The position numbers and the translations under genes are program-made. From an uncultured Eubacterium sp. (GTDB taxonomy: Bacteria > Bacillota_A > Clostridia > Lachnospirales > Lachnospiraceae): a DNA stretch of 6,167 bases. Location of the stretch: the NCBI GenBank assembly GCA_948759685.1, contig CAQBGY010000206.1:1-6167 (forward strand). Direction: 5' to 3'. Below the pieces are notes generated by a model. The model searched no databases and was not told where the DNA came from. It saw nothing but the letters and a program-made list of their open reading frames with translations. Below are positions 1-5,767 of the stretch, piece after piece (positions within the stretch are counted from its first letter, which is position 1; each line of letters begins with the position of its first letter).

Positions 1-4
1 AAAA

Positions 5-78
5 GGGGCGTTAGCTCATCTGGCTAGAGCGCGACACTGGCAGTGTCGAGGTGATCGGTTCGAGTCCGATACGCTCCA
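5..78 (+). tRNA. tRNA-Ala (anticodon GGC)
   Basis: A complete cloverleaf can be drawn. The acceptor stem is 5-11 with 71-77, the D stem is GCTC 14-17 with GAGC 27-30, the anticodon stem is CGACA 32-36 with TGTCG 44-48, and the T stem is ATCGG 54-58 with CCGAT 66-70 around a TTCGAGT loop. The seven-base anticodon loop CTGGCAG (37-43) places GGC at 39-41, which reads GCC/GCU alanine codons. The third acceptor pair is G7 with T75, the G3:U70 wobble that is the main identity element for alanyl-tRNA synthetase. The discriminator base is A78. CCA is not encoded, so it must be added after transcription. No promoter is visible because the window begins four bases upstream. Confidence 0.97.
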
Positions 79-164
79 CTTACACAAGACTTAAACTACA
101 ACATTAATTTTAGCACACAAAAATTCCTCCCTTTCGCTCCTATCATCTCTATCCAAATAACAAT

Positions 165-199
165 AAAAAAAGGGAATACACAGTAAGCCATATATCCCC
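165..199 (-). terminator. Rho-independent terminator of the Rpn nuclease gene
   Basis: On the minus strand a seven-base-pair stem (193-199 with 172-178, sequence GGGGATA/TATTCCC) closes a 14-base loop and is followed by seven T (171-165). One pair is a G-U wobble that forms only in the minus-strand transcript; on the plus strand it would be an A-C mismatch. The site therefore has a direction and belongs to the nuclease gene ending at 227. Confidence 0.75.
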
Positions 200-226
200 T
201 CAATCAATAACATATTCAAGTTTACA

Positions 227-1141
227 CTATAACTTTTCTATTTCTTCTTTAGACAATCCAGTAGCTTGTGAAATTATATCAATTGCCACTCCCAGCTTTT
301 TCAGGTTACGAGCATTATTCAAATTGGCTTCTCTTACTCCTTCTTCTTTCCCTTTAGCCAATCCTTTATTTAGTCCTTCTTCAATGCCTTCCGCCCTTCC
401 TTCTTCTCGTTCCGTATAAATATTATCTCGGAGTATCACAATATTATCCAAGTGACGATAATAAGCAGCCAATTCATCTTTCGTCATACTATCGAGTTTT
501 AGTCTTTCACGTGCCTCTTCAAGTCCGGGAGCTGTAGCACTAGAAGGAATCTCACCTGTATTCAAATAGTAAATCCATTCTTCCAACGGACTCTTAGCTA
601 CCTGATTAAAGCCATTCACTTTCAGGATATAGTATTCAGGATACAACTGACTAACTGTATCTACTTTAAATGTCTGCTTCTGGAAAGGAGTCAGTTCTAA
701 AATATCCCCTTGATGAATACCTCTAAATTCCGTCTTTCCATGATATACAAAGTCTGTTCCGTGACCTAATGAGAAATAGACAATATTGACGCTATAAACT
801 TTACGTACCTTGTCATAACCCTCTCCTCTATTGATATATTCAGTCACTAATTTAGAAGTACCGAACAACATTCGCTGAAAGTAGGCATACTCATTGTTGT
901 TCTGCACCTCTATCAAAACAAGCTCACCCTTAGAATTCTCGGCAAGCATATCTACACGATTATACTTGTCAAACTCATCCTCCTGATTACTTTCACTTTC
1001 AAGGAGTTTTTGGATAACGATCTTCTCACCCAGCAACGTAGTAAGCAAACCTTCAAGTACACTAAAGTTTGCCTTATTCCGGAGCAGGCGTTTCATCGCC
1101 CAGTCAAAACGAATTATCTGATTATTATTACTGTTATTCAT
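227..1141 (-). CDS. Rpn-family PD-(D/E)XK nuclease (PDDEXK_2)
   Basis: The 304-aa protein matches the layout of the Rpn (recombination-promoting nuclease) / PDDEXK_2 family, often annotated as putative transposase. The family members are DNA endonucleases that raise recA-independent recombination in E. coli, and some act in phage defence. The N-terminal third carries the nuclease core: RVDM with Asp64, then LIEVQ with Glu78 and Gln80 (the D...ExQ active-site form), then a downstream Arg90 in a helix. The C-terminus (about 245-304) has the family's repeated EG/KG spacing in a charged helix and ends in a short helix-turn pattern (TGLSKEEIEKL). I chose ATG 1141 over an in-frame ATG at 1174 because the promoter -7 box (1169-1162) lies between them, so the upstream ATG would not be transcribed. 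The gene is monocistronic, with its own promoter and terminator. All three core residues are present, so it looks intact. No inverted repeats or target duplications mark it as a mobile element. Confidence 0.9.
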   Translation of the reverse strand: MNNSNNNQIIRFDWAMKRLLRNKANFSVLEGLLTTLLGEKIVIQKLLESESNQEDEFDKYNRVDMLAENSKGELVLIEVQNNNEYAYFQRMLFGTSKLVTEYINRGEGYDKVRKVYSVNIVYFSLGHGTDFVYHGKTEFRGIHQGDILELTPFQKQTFKVDTVSQLYPEYYILKVNGFNQVAKSPLEEWIYYLNTGEIPSSATAPGLEEARERLKLDSMTKDELAAYYRHLDNIVILRDNIYTEREEGRAEGIEEGLNKGLAKGKEEGVREANLNNARNLKKLGVAIDIISQATGLSKEEIEKL

Positions 1142-1161
1142 ATTCAATATATTGATTAACA

Positions 1162-1192
1162 CAAAGGTAAGCAAAATCCTCTATATTAACAA
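1162..1192 (-). promoter_or_regulatory. Bacteroidetes-type promoter for the Rpn gene
   Basis: Read on the minus strand, TTG (1192-1190) is followed by a 20-base spacer and TACCTTTG (1169-1162), a full match to the Bacteroides -33/-7 consensus TTG-N19-21-TAnnTTTG. Transcription should begin near 1155-1158, leaving a leader of about 15 bases before ATG 1141. A perfect 12-base palindrome, TCAATATATTGA (1144-1155), occupies nearly all of this leader and could be an operator. No Shine-Dalgarno sequence is present, as is usual in this phylum. Confidence 0.75.
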
Positions 1193-1333
1193 GGAAAAAG
1201 CGTTTTAGTGCACAAAGCTCCAAGAAGTATACATAATACCCATATACTTTTTTATCACCTTTTATCATAATCACAAAAATTTGAAGTAGAAGTAGCTCTA
1301 AGACAGCTCTCAACTTTTAATAAACAATAGTTC

Positions 1334-1363
1334 TTGCAAATTAAACAGCTTTTAGTAACTTTG
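1334..1363 (+). promoter_or_regulatory. Bacteroidetes-type promoter for the structured RNA
   Basis: TTG at 1334-1336, a 19-base spacer and TAACTTTG at 1356-1363 match the phylum consensus TTG-N19-21-TAnnTTTG in every defined position. Transcription is expected to start near 1369-1372. The first several hundred bases downstream contain no plausible coding region, so the promoter appears to serve a non-coding RNA. It diverges from the Rpn promoter, with about 140 bases between them. Confidence 0.8.
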
Positions 1364-1369
1364 TAGCAA

Positions 1370-1643
1370 TTTCAGACTTCTATGGAGATAGTTCTGAAAG
1401 GACATAGTTAACGAAGAGCGTTTGATATATTATCCTAAGTTGAAATCTGGACAATTTCATTCTTCAAGGATAGTAGGCAAGAACGCTCACGTCAATGTTA
1501 TATATCTATCTTATATTGGATAGTCTATATATCGTTTGGCGTGGGCTATTGTTTATTACTTGAAGAAGGGCAGTCCAGAGCCTCAACTTAGTAATATTCA
1601 ATAGTTCCCACGCTTCTTTATTGTATAATATTCCCTAGGGAAC
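1370..1643 (+). ncRNA. Long rod-shaped structured RNA, possibly 6S-like
   Basis: No protein frame is convincing here, but the RNA folds into one long irregular hairpin. Helices from outside in are: 1413-1416/1613-1616 and 1419-1421/1610-1612; 1422-1425/1598-1601 and 1427-1432/1592-1597; 1435-1443/1583-1591 (nine perfect pairs); 1447-1452/1573-1578 (six); 1460-1468/1559-1567 (nine perfect); 1469-1473/1546-1550; 1488-1495/1536-1543; 1499-1504/1526-1531; 1506-1510/1519-1523, with apical loop 1511-1518. That is about 65 pairs with only two G-U. A 14-base bulge (1474-1487) faces two bases (1544-1545), and an eight-base bulge (1602-1609) lies on the 3' side. A separate 5' hairpin (1370-1376/1393-1399) and a 3' palindrome (1631-1642) flank the rod. 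A long hairpin with asymmetric bubbles is the architecture of 6S RNA, the RNA polymerase regulator. The Rfam Bacteroidales-1 motif, described in this order behind the same promoter type, is another candidate. I cannot confirm either family by eye. The 3' end is uncertain because no strong U tract follows; a weak stem at 1659-1663/1677-1681 with five T (1685-1689) could end it. Confidence 0.7.
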
Positions 1644-1999
1644 AGGAAGAATTTAAATCATACAGCAAAGCACGAAGTATGTAGTTTTTGTTATGAACCA
1701 ATATGAACTTGATTTGTATTGGATTGTGATGTTTATTTGCAGTAAAATAAAGTATTATAGCAGTCAATTATATGCTATCAGTTCTCTAGTACTTTAAATA
1801 CTATGATTAACTACTTCCTTGGGGAGAATTGGGGAGTATAAATCAATATATTATATAATAAGAAACAGACAGTCTATTTTACTACTCAACAGTTCTTTAT
1901 CAAAGAAGTGTGCAACTTTGTGTTGTGTTCCTCACACTCATATTTCAATTATTCACGCTCTCTATTAGGAACGTAGAAGCACAAACAGATTATATAACC
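1644..1999. other. Gap between structured RNA and lipoprotein gene
   Basis: No convincing gene is visible. It holds several small inverted repeats: a ten-pair hairpin with two wobbles (1698-1707/1713-1722, loop CTTGA), 1757-1762/1773-1778, and TTCTTT-ATC-AAAGAA at 1893-1907. Two imperfect promoters could serve the downstream lipoprotein gene: TTG 1709-1711 with N20 and TTTATTTG (1732-1739), and CAACTTTG (1913-1920) without a clear -33 element. Each -7 box matches seven of the eight consensus positions, counting the two free ones. A GTG-initiated frame from 1910 runs into the lipoprotein gene and reads like a second signal peptide, but is probably not translated. Confidence 0.5.
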
Positions 2000-2365
2000 A
2001 TGAAAAAAGTATTATTTATTAGTGTGATTGCATTTAGTGCGATGTTAACAAGCTGTTCCGTTTCTCAGGAAGCGACAAGTAATCAGAATCAAATTCAGAC
2101 CTCTATCGTTCTTAATCAGAAGAATTATAAGGTAATAGAAACTGTTACTGGAGAGAGCAAGCAGAATTATGTTCTTGGAATTGGCGGTTTGTCTAGGAAA
2201 TCCCTAAGAGAGTCTGCAATGAGTGATATGCTGAAAAAAGCCAACTTAAAAGGTGAAGCACGTGCAATTATAAATACTAATGTACAATACAAGAACCAAT
2301 TTTATTTGCTTTGGGGTAAACGTAAAGCTATTGCAACAGGAACGGTGATAGAGTTTACTAAATAA
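2000..2365 (+). CDS. Small lipoprotein, DUF6567-like
   Basis: The product has 121 aa. ATG 2000 opens a textbook lipoprotein signal: MKK, a hydrophobic core, and the lipobox LTSC with Cys19 as the lipidation site, so the mature protein should be anchored in an envelope membrane. It is a single small domain. Visible blocks are VTGES near 49-53, a glycine-rich turn YVLGIGGLS at 57-65, an amphipathic helix at 68-82, ARAIINTNV at 87-95, and a closing beta strand TGTVIEF at 113-119. This layout, with an AIIN strand and a final GxVIEF strand, resembles small Bacteroidetes lipoproteins grouped as DUF6567; that is recognition by eye and no function is known. Longer starts at 1910 were rejected because the lipobox needs Met at 2000. 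A terminator follows at 2376, so the gene appears monocistronic. Confidence 0.88.
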   Translation: MKKVLFISVIAFSAMLTSCSVSQEATSNQNQIQTSIVLNQKNYKVIETVTGESKQNYVLGIGGLSRKSLRESAMSDMLKKANLKGEARAIINTNVQYKNQFYLLWGKRKAIATGTVIEFTK

Positions 2366-2375
2366 CAATAAATGA

Positions 2376-2424
2376 GAGGGTTGTAGGCAAAATGATTCAT
2401 CTATAACCCTCATTACTTATTTAA
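2376..2424 (+). terminator. Terminator of the small lipoprotein gene
   Basis: An 11-base-pair stem (2376-2386 with 2401-2411, GAGGGTTGTAG/CTATAACCCTC, one G-U pair) closes a 14-base loop. It begins ten bases after the stop codon. The tail is T-rich but interrupted (ATTACTTATTTAAT), so termination may be partial and leave some read-through towards the large surface protein gene, for which no consensus promoter was found. Confidence 0.65.
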
Positions 2425-2436
2425 TTTATATAACAG

Positions 2437-2517
2437 ATGAAGACATTAAGATTTATTGGTATGGCTATAGTAGCCATTTGCCACAGTAAGTTAGAATACT
2501 GTATGACATTACTATGA
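2437..2517 (+). pseudogene. Truncated lipoprotein start (signal peptide remnant)
   Basis: ATG 2437 opens a 26-codon frame that begins MKTLRFIGMAIVAIC and then runs into unrelated sequence and a stop at 2515-2517. The N-terminus is typical of a Bacteroides lipoprotein signal peptide, and similar leaders begin BspA-type surface proteins in this genus. The part after Cys15 has no lipobox environment or domain. The simplest reading is the 5' end of a lost lipoprotein gene, cut by deletion or recombination just upstream of the intact one. The alternative is a real short leader peptide, because its stop overlaps the next ATG as ATGA. Confidence 0.5.
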
Positions 2518-2663
2518 CGAAGGTGTTTGGTATCTTTCATAATACAAGCCAACTGAATTTAGGGATAGAGGTTGGGAAAGGACTGACAGCTCCACACTTT
2601 CTTTTATGAATATATTACTGCCATTATAGGAGTGAAATGGCTATTATTATTTATTGGTTATGA
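2514..2663 (+). other. Chain of mini reading frames ahead of the LRR gene
   Basis: Three short frames follow one another: 2514-2609 (31 codons, starting MTKVFGIFHN), 2606-2629 (7 codons) and 2637-2663 (8 codons). The first starts inside the stop of the 2437 frame (ATGA at 2514), the second inside the stop of the first (ATGA at 2606), and the last has its TGA at 2661-2663 overlapping the ATG at 2660 of the large lipoprotein gene. AGGAG at 2628-2632 lies well placed for ATG 2637, which is uncommon in this phylum. None resembles a known protein. They could be debris or a translational-coupling leader. No TAnnTTTG promoter was found between 2366 and 2660. Confidence 0.3.
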
Positions 2664-5242
2664 TGAAAAAGGCGACATTCTTTTTCTTGGTTATTGCAAC
2701 ACTGACTACCACATTTTACAGTTGCAAGACAAACACAGATGATTTATGGGACAGCATCCACCAACTGGATGAAAGGGTTACTTCATTGGAAGAATTATGC
2801 AAACAGATGAATGGCAATATCAGTTCCCTACAGAAACTGGTACAGGCATTACAAGACAACAACAGTATAACCAAAGTTACTCCAATCAAGGAAAGGGAGA
2901 AAGTCATAGGCTATACAATCTCATTCACCAAAGGCGAACCAATTACCATCTATCATGGTGAAAAAGGTGAGCAGGGTGATAAAGGTGATGATGGCACTAC
3001 TCCTGTAATTACAGTAGACCAAGATGGTGAAACATATTATTGGAAGGTAAATGGGGAGTGGTTGACTGATAAGAAAGGAAATAAAATACCCACCACTGGC
3101 GAGGATGGGCAAGACGCTGTAAGCCCACAGCTTGAAATAAGAAATGGAAGGTGGTTTTTGTTTAATGGTGAGACATGGACTGACATAGGACAGGCAACTG
3201 GAGATGCGGGGAAAGATGGTGACAGTTTCTTTGAGAGCGTGGAAGAGAAAGAAGGGTATGTAGAGTTTACCCTTCCAAGTGGTACTGTACTGACAATTCC
3301 TAAAAATACCCTGTCAATAGTAAAAGGTATTAAGTCTGTTTCATATATTCCCCGTTATGATGATGGTAAGGCATCCGTTTCAGGAACTTCAAAAGCAGAC
3401 AGTTACATAGAACTGGATTTTGAGATTTCCCCAAAAGAAAGTGCTGACTTGTTGGTGAAATATGACGGTGTAGTATCAGTACAAGGAATATATACCACCA
3501 TCAGAACCAGAGCTATTGACTTTATACAGTTCCCTGTATTGTCCATTAGTGCAGAAAATGGCATATTGAGTTTAAAGGTTTCTGGTGAGAATCTGGATGA
3601 TGCATTTTTCGCTGGCACACAAGGTGCGCAACTGGCATTGAAGTTGGAAGACAGTGAATCAACTTACGCTTCTGATTACATAGGCATAGTTCCTTCTCTC
3701 CCTACATATACTTTTACTGCTACATATCAAACTACTTCACCCAATCAGACTATCAAAATAGCACATGATATTGATGCATATCCAATAGCAGGTGCAGCTA
3801 ATCGTTTAATTAGTATTGACTATGGAGATGGAACTAATGGAACTTCCAGTACACATACTTATGCAGCACAAGGTGAACATACGGTTACGTTTTCTTTTGT
3901 AAATGAGGTGACAGAGATTGGGGAACACGCATTTAAAGAATGTAGCCAATTAACTGGTATTGAATATCCTAAAAATATCACAAAGATTAGTGACAAAGCT
4001 TTTCATAAAACTGGAATAATTGATATCATAATACCCAACACTGTAACGCATATTGGAAAATCAGCCTTTGAGGAATGTATCAATGTTAAACGTATAAATG
4101 TTCCCAATAGTATTAAAAACTTAGGTTCAAGAGCTTTTGCATATCGCACAACAGGAGAACTATACATTGATTGTGATATACCATCTTATCAATTTGGTGG
4201 TATAAACGATACGAGTTTTTATTGGGAGTCTGTATTTTATTGGAATAATATAACTAAAATTGTAATAGGCAAAAATGTGAAGTCTATAGGTGATTGGGCT
4301 TTTACTGACTGTAATCAAGTTAGAACTATTGATTATGAAGATGGAACTCAATTAGAAAACATTGGATATGGTGCTTTTCAATGTCCACTAGTTGAAGAAA
4401 TGCCAATTCCTCGTTCGGTAAAAACTATGGGGGATTATCCATTTGCTCTTTGCTCCAGTCTAAAAGGTTTTAAAATGGTTGGTTCTGGAAATGGAAATTA
4501 TATTGTCAGAAATGACATGTTATGTGTAAATCTTGGTGGAACAATAATTCGTTGTCCGCCTTTAAAGGAAGGCAGTTATTGTGATATTAGAGGTGCGAAA
4601 GGAATTGCCAAAGGGGCATTCAGAGACTGTATTAACCTTGAAGAAATTGCTGTAAATTCAGGTTCAGAGCCAATGATAATTGAAGAGGGGGCTTTTTATG
4701 GTTGCAAAAATTTGGTTACAGTGACAGGTTTTGAATCTACAAATCCAACGTTAGACCTGACATTTCATGGCTGTGAAAAATTGACTTCGATTGAATTACC
4801 AACAACAGTTGAAGAAATAGGGTATGAAGCTTTTTGGGGATGTAAGAGTTTAACTGGAGACCTTGTTATTCCAGACAATGTAAAAACTATAGGAATCAGC
4901 GCTTACGAAGGATGTGCAGGATTTAAAGGAAAACTAATTATACCTAATACTGTAGAAACTATTGGACATGGAGCTTTTAAAGGGTGTGTTGGAGTGCTCA
5001 AAGGAGGTGAATTATATTTAGGAAAAGGATTAAAACAAATTGATGATAGAGCCTTTGATGCAGGTTCAGATGAAAATGTGCCTAGTTCTTTCCGTAAAAT
5101 ATATTGTAGTGCAACTGTCCCACCAATCATCAATTATAGTGACCTTAATTGTGAACAATTAATTGTCCCTAAAGGCTGTTTAGAAGCATATCAAAACAGT
5201 AATTGGAATAGTGTATCAGGAAATATAATTGAAGAGGATTGA
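2660..5242 (+). CDS. DUF4988 / BspA-type leucine-rich-repeat surface lipoprotein
   Basis: The 860-aa product is a modular cell-surface lipoprotein. The signal peptide ends in the lipobox FYSC with Cys22. Residues about 26-68 form a heptad-patterned coiled coil, followed by a collagen-like Gly-X-Y run (GEKGEQGDKGDDG, 100-112) and further TGEDG and TGDAGKDG turns at about 146-190; this arrangement is that of the DUF4988 domain. Residues about 220-345 are beta-rich. Residues 382-414 form a short PKD-like unit (DYGDGT...HTYAAQGEHTV). From about 415 to 803 come some 13 BspA-type LRR_5 repeats marked by IGxxAF motifs, and the C-terminal cap (811-852, VPP...LIVPKGCLEAY) is typical of this family. 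BspA-type proteins bind host or bacterial surface ligands; the ligand here is unknown. ATG 2660 is preferred to TTG 2654; ATG 2663 is equally possible. Base composition differs between the two halves (see findings). The reading frame is intact throughout. Confidence 0.92.
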   Translation: MMKKATFFFLVIATLTTTFYSCKTNTDDLWDSIHQLDERVTSLEELCKQMNGNISSLQKLVQALQDNNSITKVTPIKEREKVIGYTISFTKGEPITIYHGEKGEQGDKGDDGTTPVITVDQDGETYYWKVNGEWLTDKKGNKIPTTGEDGQDAVSPQLEIRNGRWFLFNGETWTDIGQATGDAGKDGDSFFESVEEKEGYVEFTLPSGTVLTIPKNTLSIVKGIKSVSYIPRYDDGKASVSGTSKADSYIELDFEISPKESADLLVKYDGVVSVQGIYTTIRTRAIDFIQFPVLSISAENGILSLKVSGENLDDAFFAGTQGAQLALKLEDSESTYASDYIGIVPSLPTYTFTATYQTTSPNQTIKIAHDIDAYPIAGAANRLISIDYGDGTNGTSSTHTYAAQGEHTVTFSFVNEVTEIGEHAFKECSQLTGIEYPKNITKISDKAFHKTGIIDIIIPNTVTHIGKSAFEECINVKRINVPNSIKNLGSRAFAYRTTGELYIDCDIPSYQFGGINDTSFYWESVFYWNNITKIVIGKNVKSIGDWAFTDCNQVRTIDYEDGTQLENIGYGAFQCPLVEEMPIPRSVKTMGDYPFALCSSLKGFKMVGSGNGNYIVRNDMLCVNLGGTIIRCPPLKEGSYCDIRGAKGIAKGAFRDCINLEEIAVNSGSEPMIIEEGAFYGCKNLVTVTGFESTNPTLDLTFHGCEKLTSIELPTTVEEIGYEAFWGCKSLTGDLVIPDNVKTIGISAYEGCAGFKGKLIIPNTVETIGHGAFKGCVGVLKGGELYLGKGLKQIDDRAFDAGSDENVPSSFRKIYCSATVPPIINYSDLNCEQLIVPKGCLEAYQNSNWNSVSGNIIEED

Positions 5243-5272
5243 GTATATCTCGCTAATTGAAAAATAAGGGTA

Positions 5273-5310
5273 AAGGCAGCATTTGAAACAATTCACTTGC
5301 TGCCTTTTTT
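5273..5310 (+). terminator. Strong terminator of the LRR lipoprotein gene
   Basis: A perfect nine-base-pair stem, AAGGCAGCA (5273-5281) with TGCTGCCTT (5298-5306), contains an inner TGAA/TTCA stem with an ACAA loop and runs into six T (5305-5310). It lies 30 bases after the stop codon. Confidence 0.92.
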
Positions 5311-5562
5311 AATTCATTTCCTTCTCTTCTTAACTAATTTATACTTATCCTTCTTTGATGAATTTGAAAATAGTTGTTCTAGCATCTCTCTTGTTACAGG
5401 TCTGTATATAATATCTGTATATGTAGTTTATCTAATCTCTTGTGGTAAATAATGAATTGTGATATTTCTCTTTGGTGTTACTTACATATTTGTATGAAAA
5501 TAAATAGATTAATGTTTGTTTCGACTATAATTTGATGGAGTGAATAAAAAAAGAAAATCGGT
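5311..5562. other. AT-rich intergenic region
   Basis: No coding region can be supported; the reading frames here are short and have no recognisable content. It probably contains the former promoter of the antitoxin remnant near its right end and may otherwise be remains of lost genes. Confidence 0.5.
5489..5518 (+). promoter_or_regulatory. Possible promoter of the antitoxin remnant
   Basis: TTTG (5489-5492), an 18-base spacer and AATGTTTG (5511-5518) approximate the TTG-N19-21-TAnnTTTG consensus, with one mismatch in the -7 box and a spacer one base short. It would give a leader of about 40 bases before ATG 5563. Confidence 0.3.
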
Positions 5563-5734
5563 ATGCAAAGCGTTGAAAACAAAATACTTTCCGCAATTAA
5601 AAGCAAAAAGTACGGAACGATATTATTTGCAAGTGATTTCGCGGATGTGGGAGAACGGAAAACCATTAACTTATTATAGAACTATAGACTTAATCCCCTA
5701 TGTTTGTCGGGTGAGCCCACTTTATGCATACTAA
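5563..5734 (+). pseudogene. Frameshifted AbiEi/DUF6088-like antitoxin N-terminal domain
   Basis: ATG 5563 opens 38 codons beginning MQSVENKILSAIKSKKYGTI and continuing with LFASDFADVG to KTINLL, then TAG at 5677-5679. The pattern (VE-KIL--IK----GT-LF--DF---G----I) is that of the N-terminal winged-helix domain of DUF6088 / AbiEi-type antitoxins, transcriptional autoregulators of type IV toxin-antitoxin pairs. One frame over, starting at 5678, the text continues RTIDLIPYVCRVSPLYAY and stops at 5732-5734. It matches the expected recognition helix and wing (LI-RVSPG-YAYP) at the right distance, with one Gly missing. A single extra base near 5677 plus truncation after the wing explains both pieces. 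The rest of the antitoxin and any AbiEii-type nucleotidyltransferase toxin are absent, so this is a dead relic. Confidence 0.6.
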
Positions 5735-5737
5735 AAC

Positions 5738-5767
5738 AAAAAAGACCTTTATTCAAGGTCTTTTTTT
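5738..5767. terminator. Bidirectional terminator between converging units
   Basis: A perfect 12-base-pair stem (5738-5749 with 5755-5766) around a TATTC loop has six A on its left edge and seven T (5761-5767) on its right, so it can end transcripts in both directions. It follows the antitoxin remnant on the plus strand, and the stop codon of the minus-strand gene (5749-5751) lies inside it. Confidence 0.88.

Noticed and set aside
58..78. tRNA 3' end as an integration attachment site
   Set aside because: No second copy of the tRNA tail and no integrase occur in the window.
1142..1174. Longer Rpn start giving an extra MLTFVLINILN
   Set aside because: The promoter -7 box (1162-1169) lies inside these codons, so they should not be transcribed.
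1370..1643. Retron, RNase P, tmRNA or group II intron RNA
   Set aside because: There is no adjacent reverse transcriptase, and the diagnostic conserved motifs of RNase P, tmRNA or intron domain V are not visible.
1644..1909. CRISPR array or tandem repeats in the non-coding stretch
   Set aside because: Only unrelated short inverted repeats are present; there are no spaced direct repeats.
2654..2659. TTG start for the large lipoprotein
   Set aside because: ATG codons at 2660 and 2663 begin a normal lipoprotein signal, and TTG starts are rare.
2716..3618. Minus-strand frames of 63-71 codons inside the LRR lipoprotein gene
   Set aside because: They are antisense to an intact, well-recognised gene and have no domain or initiation context. 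The similar frames at 4160-4351 and 4903-5133 were rejected for the same reason.
5478..5666. 62-codon minus-strand frame with hydrophobic residues
   Set aside because: It is antisense to the antitoxin remnant and the AT-rich spacer, and has no recognisable family.
5540..5677. First part of the 64-codon frame from 5540 as a protein
   Set aside because: The AbiEi-like reading is in another frame up to 5676; only the final segment of this frame carries the wing motif.
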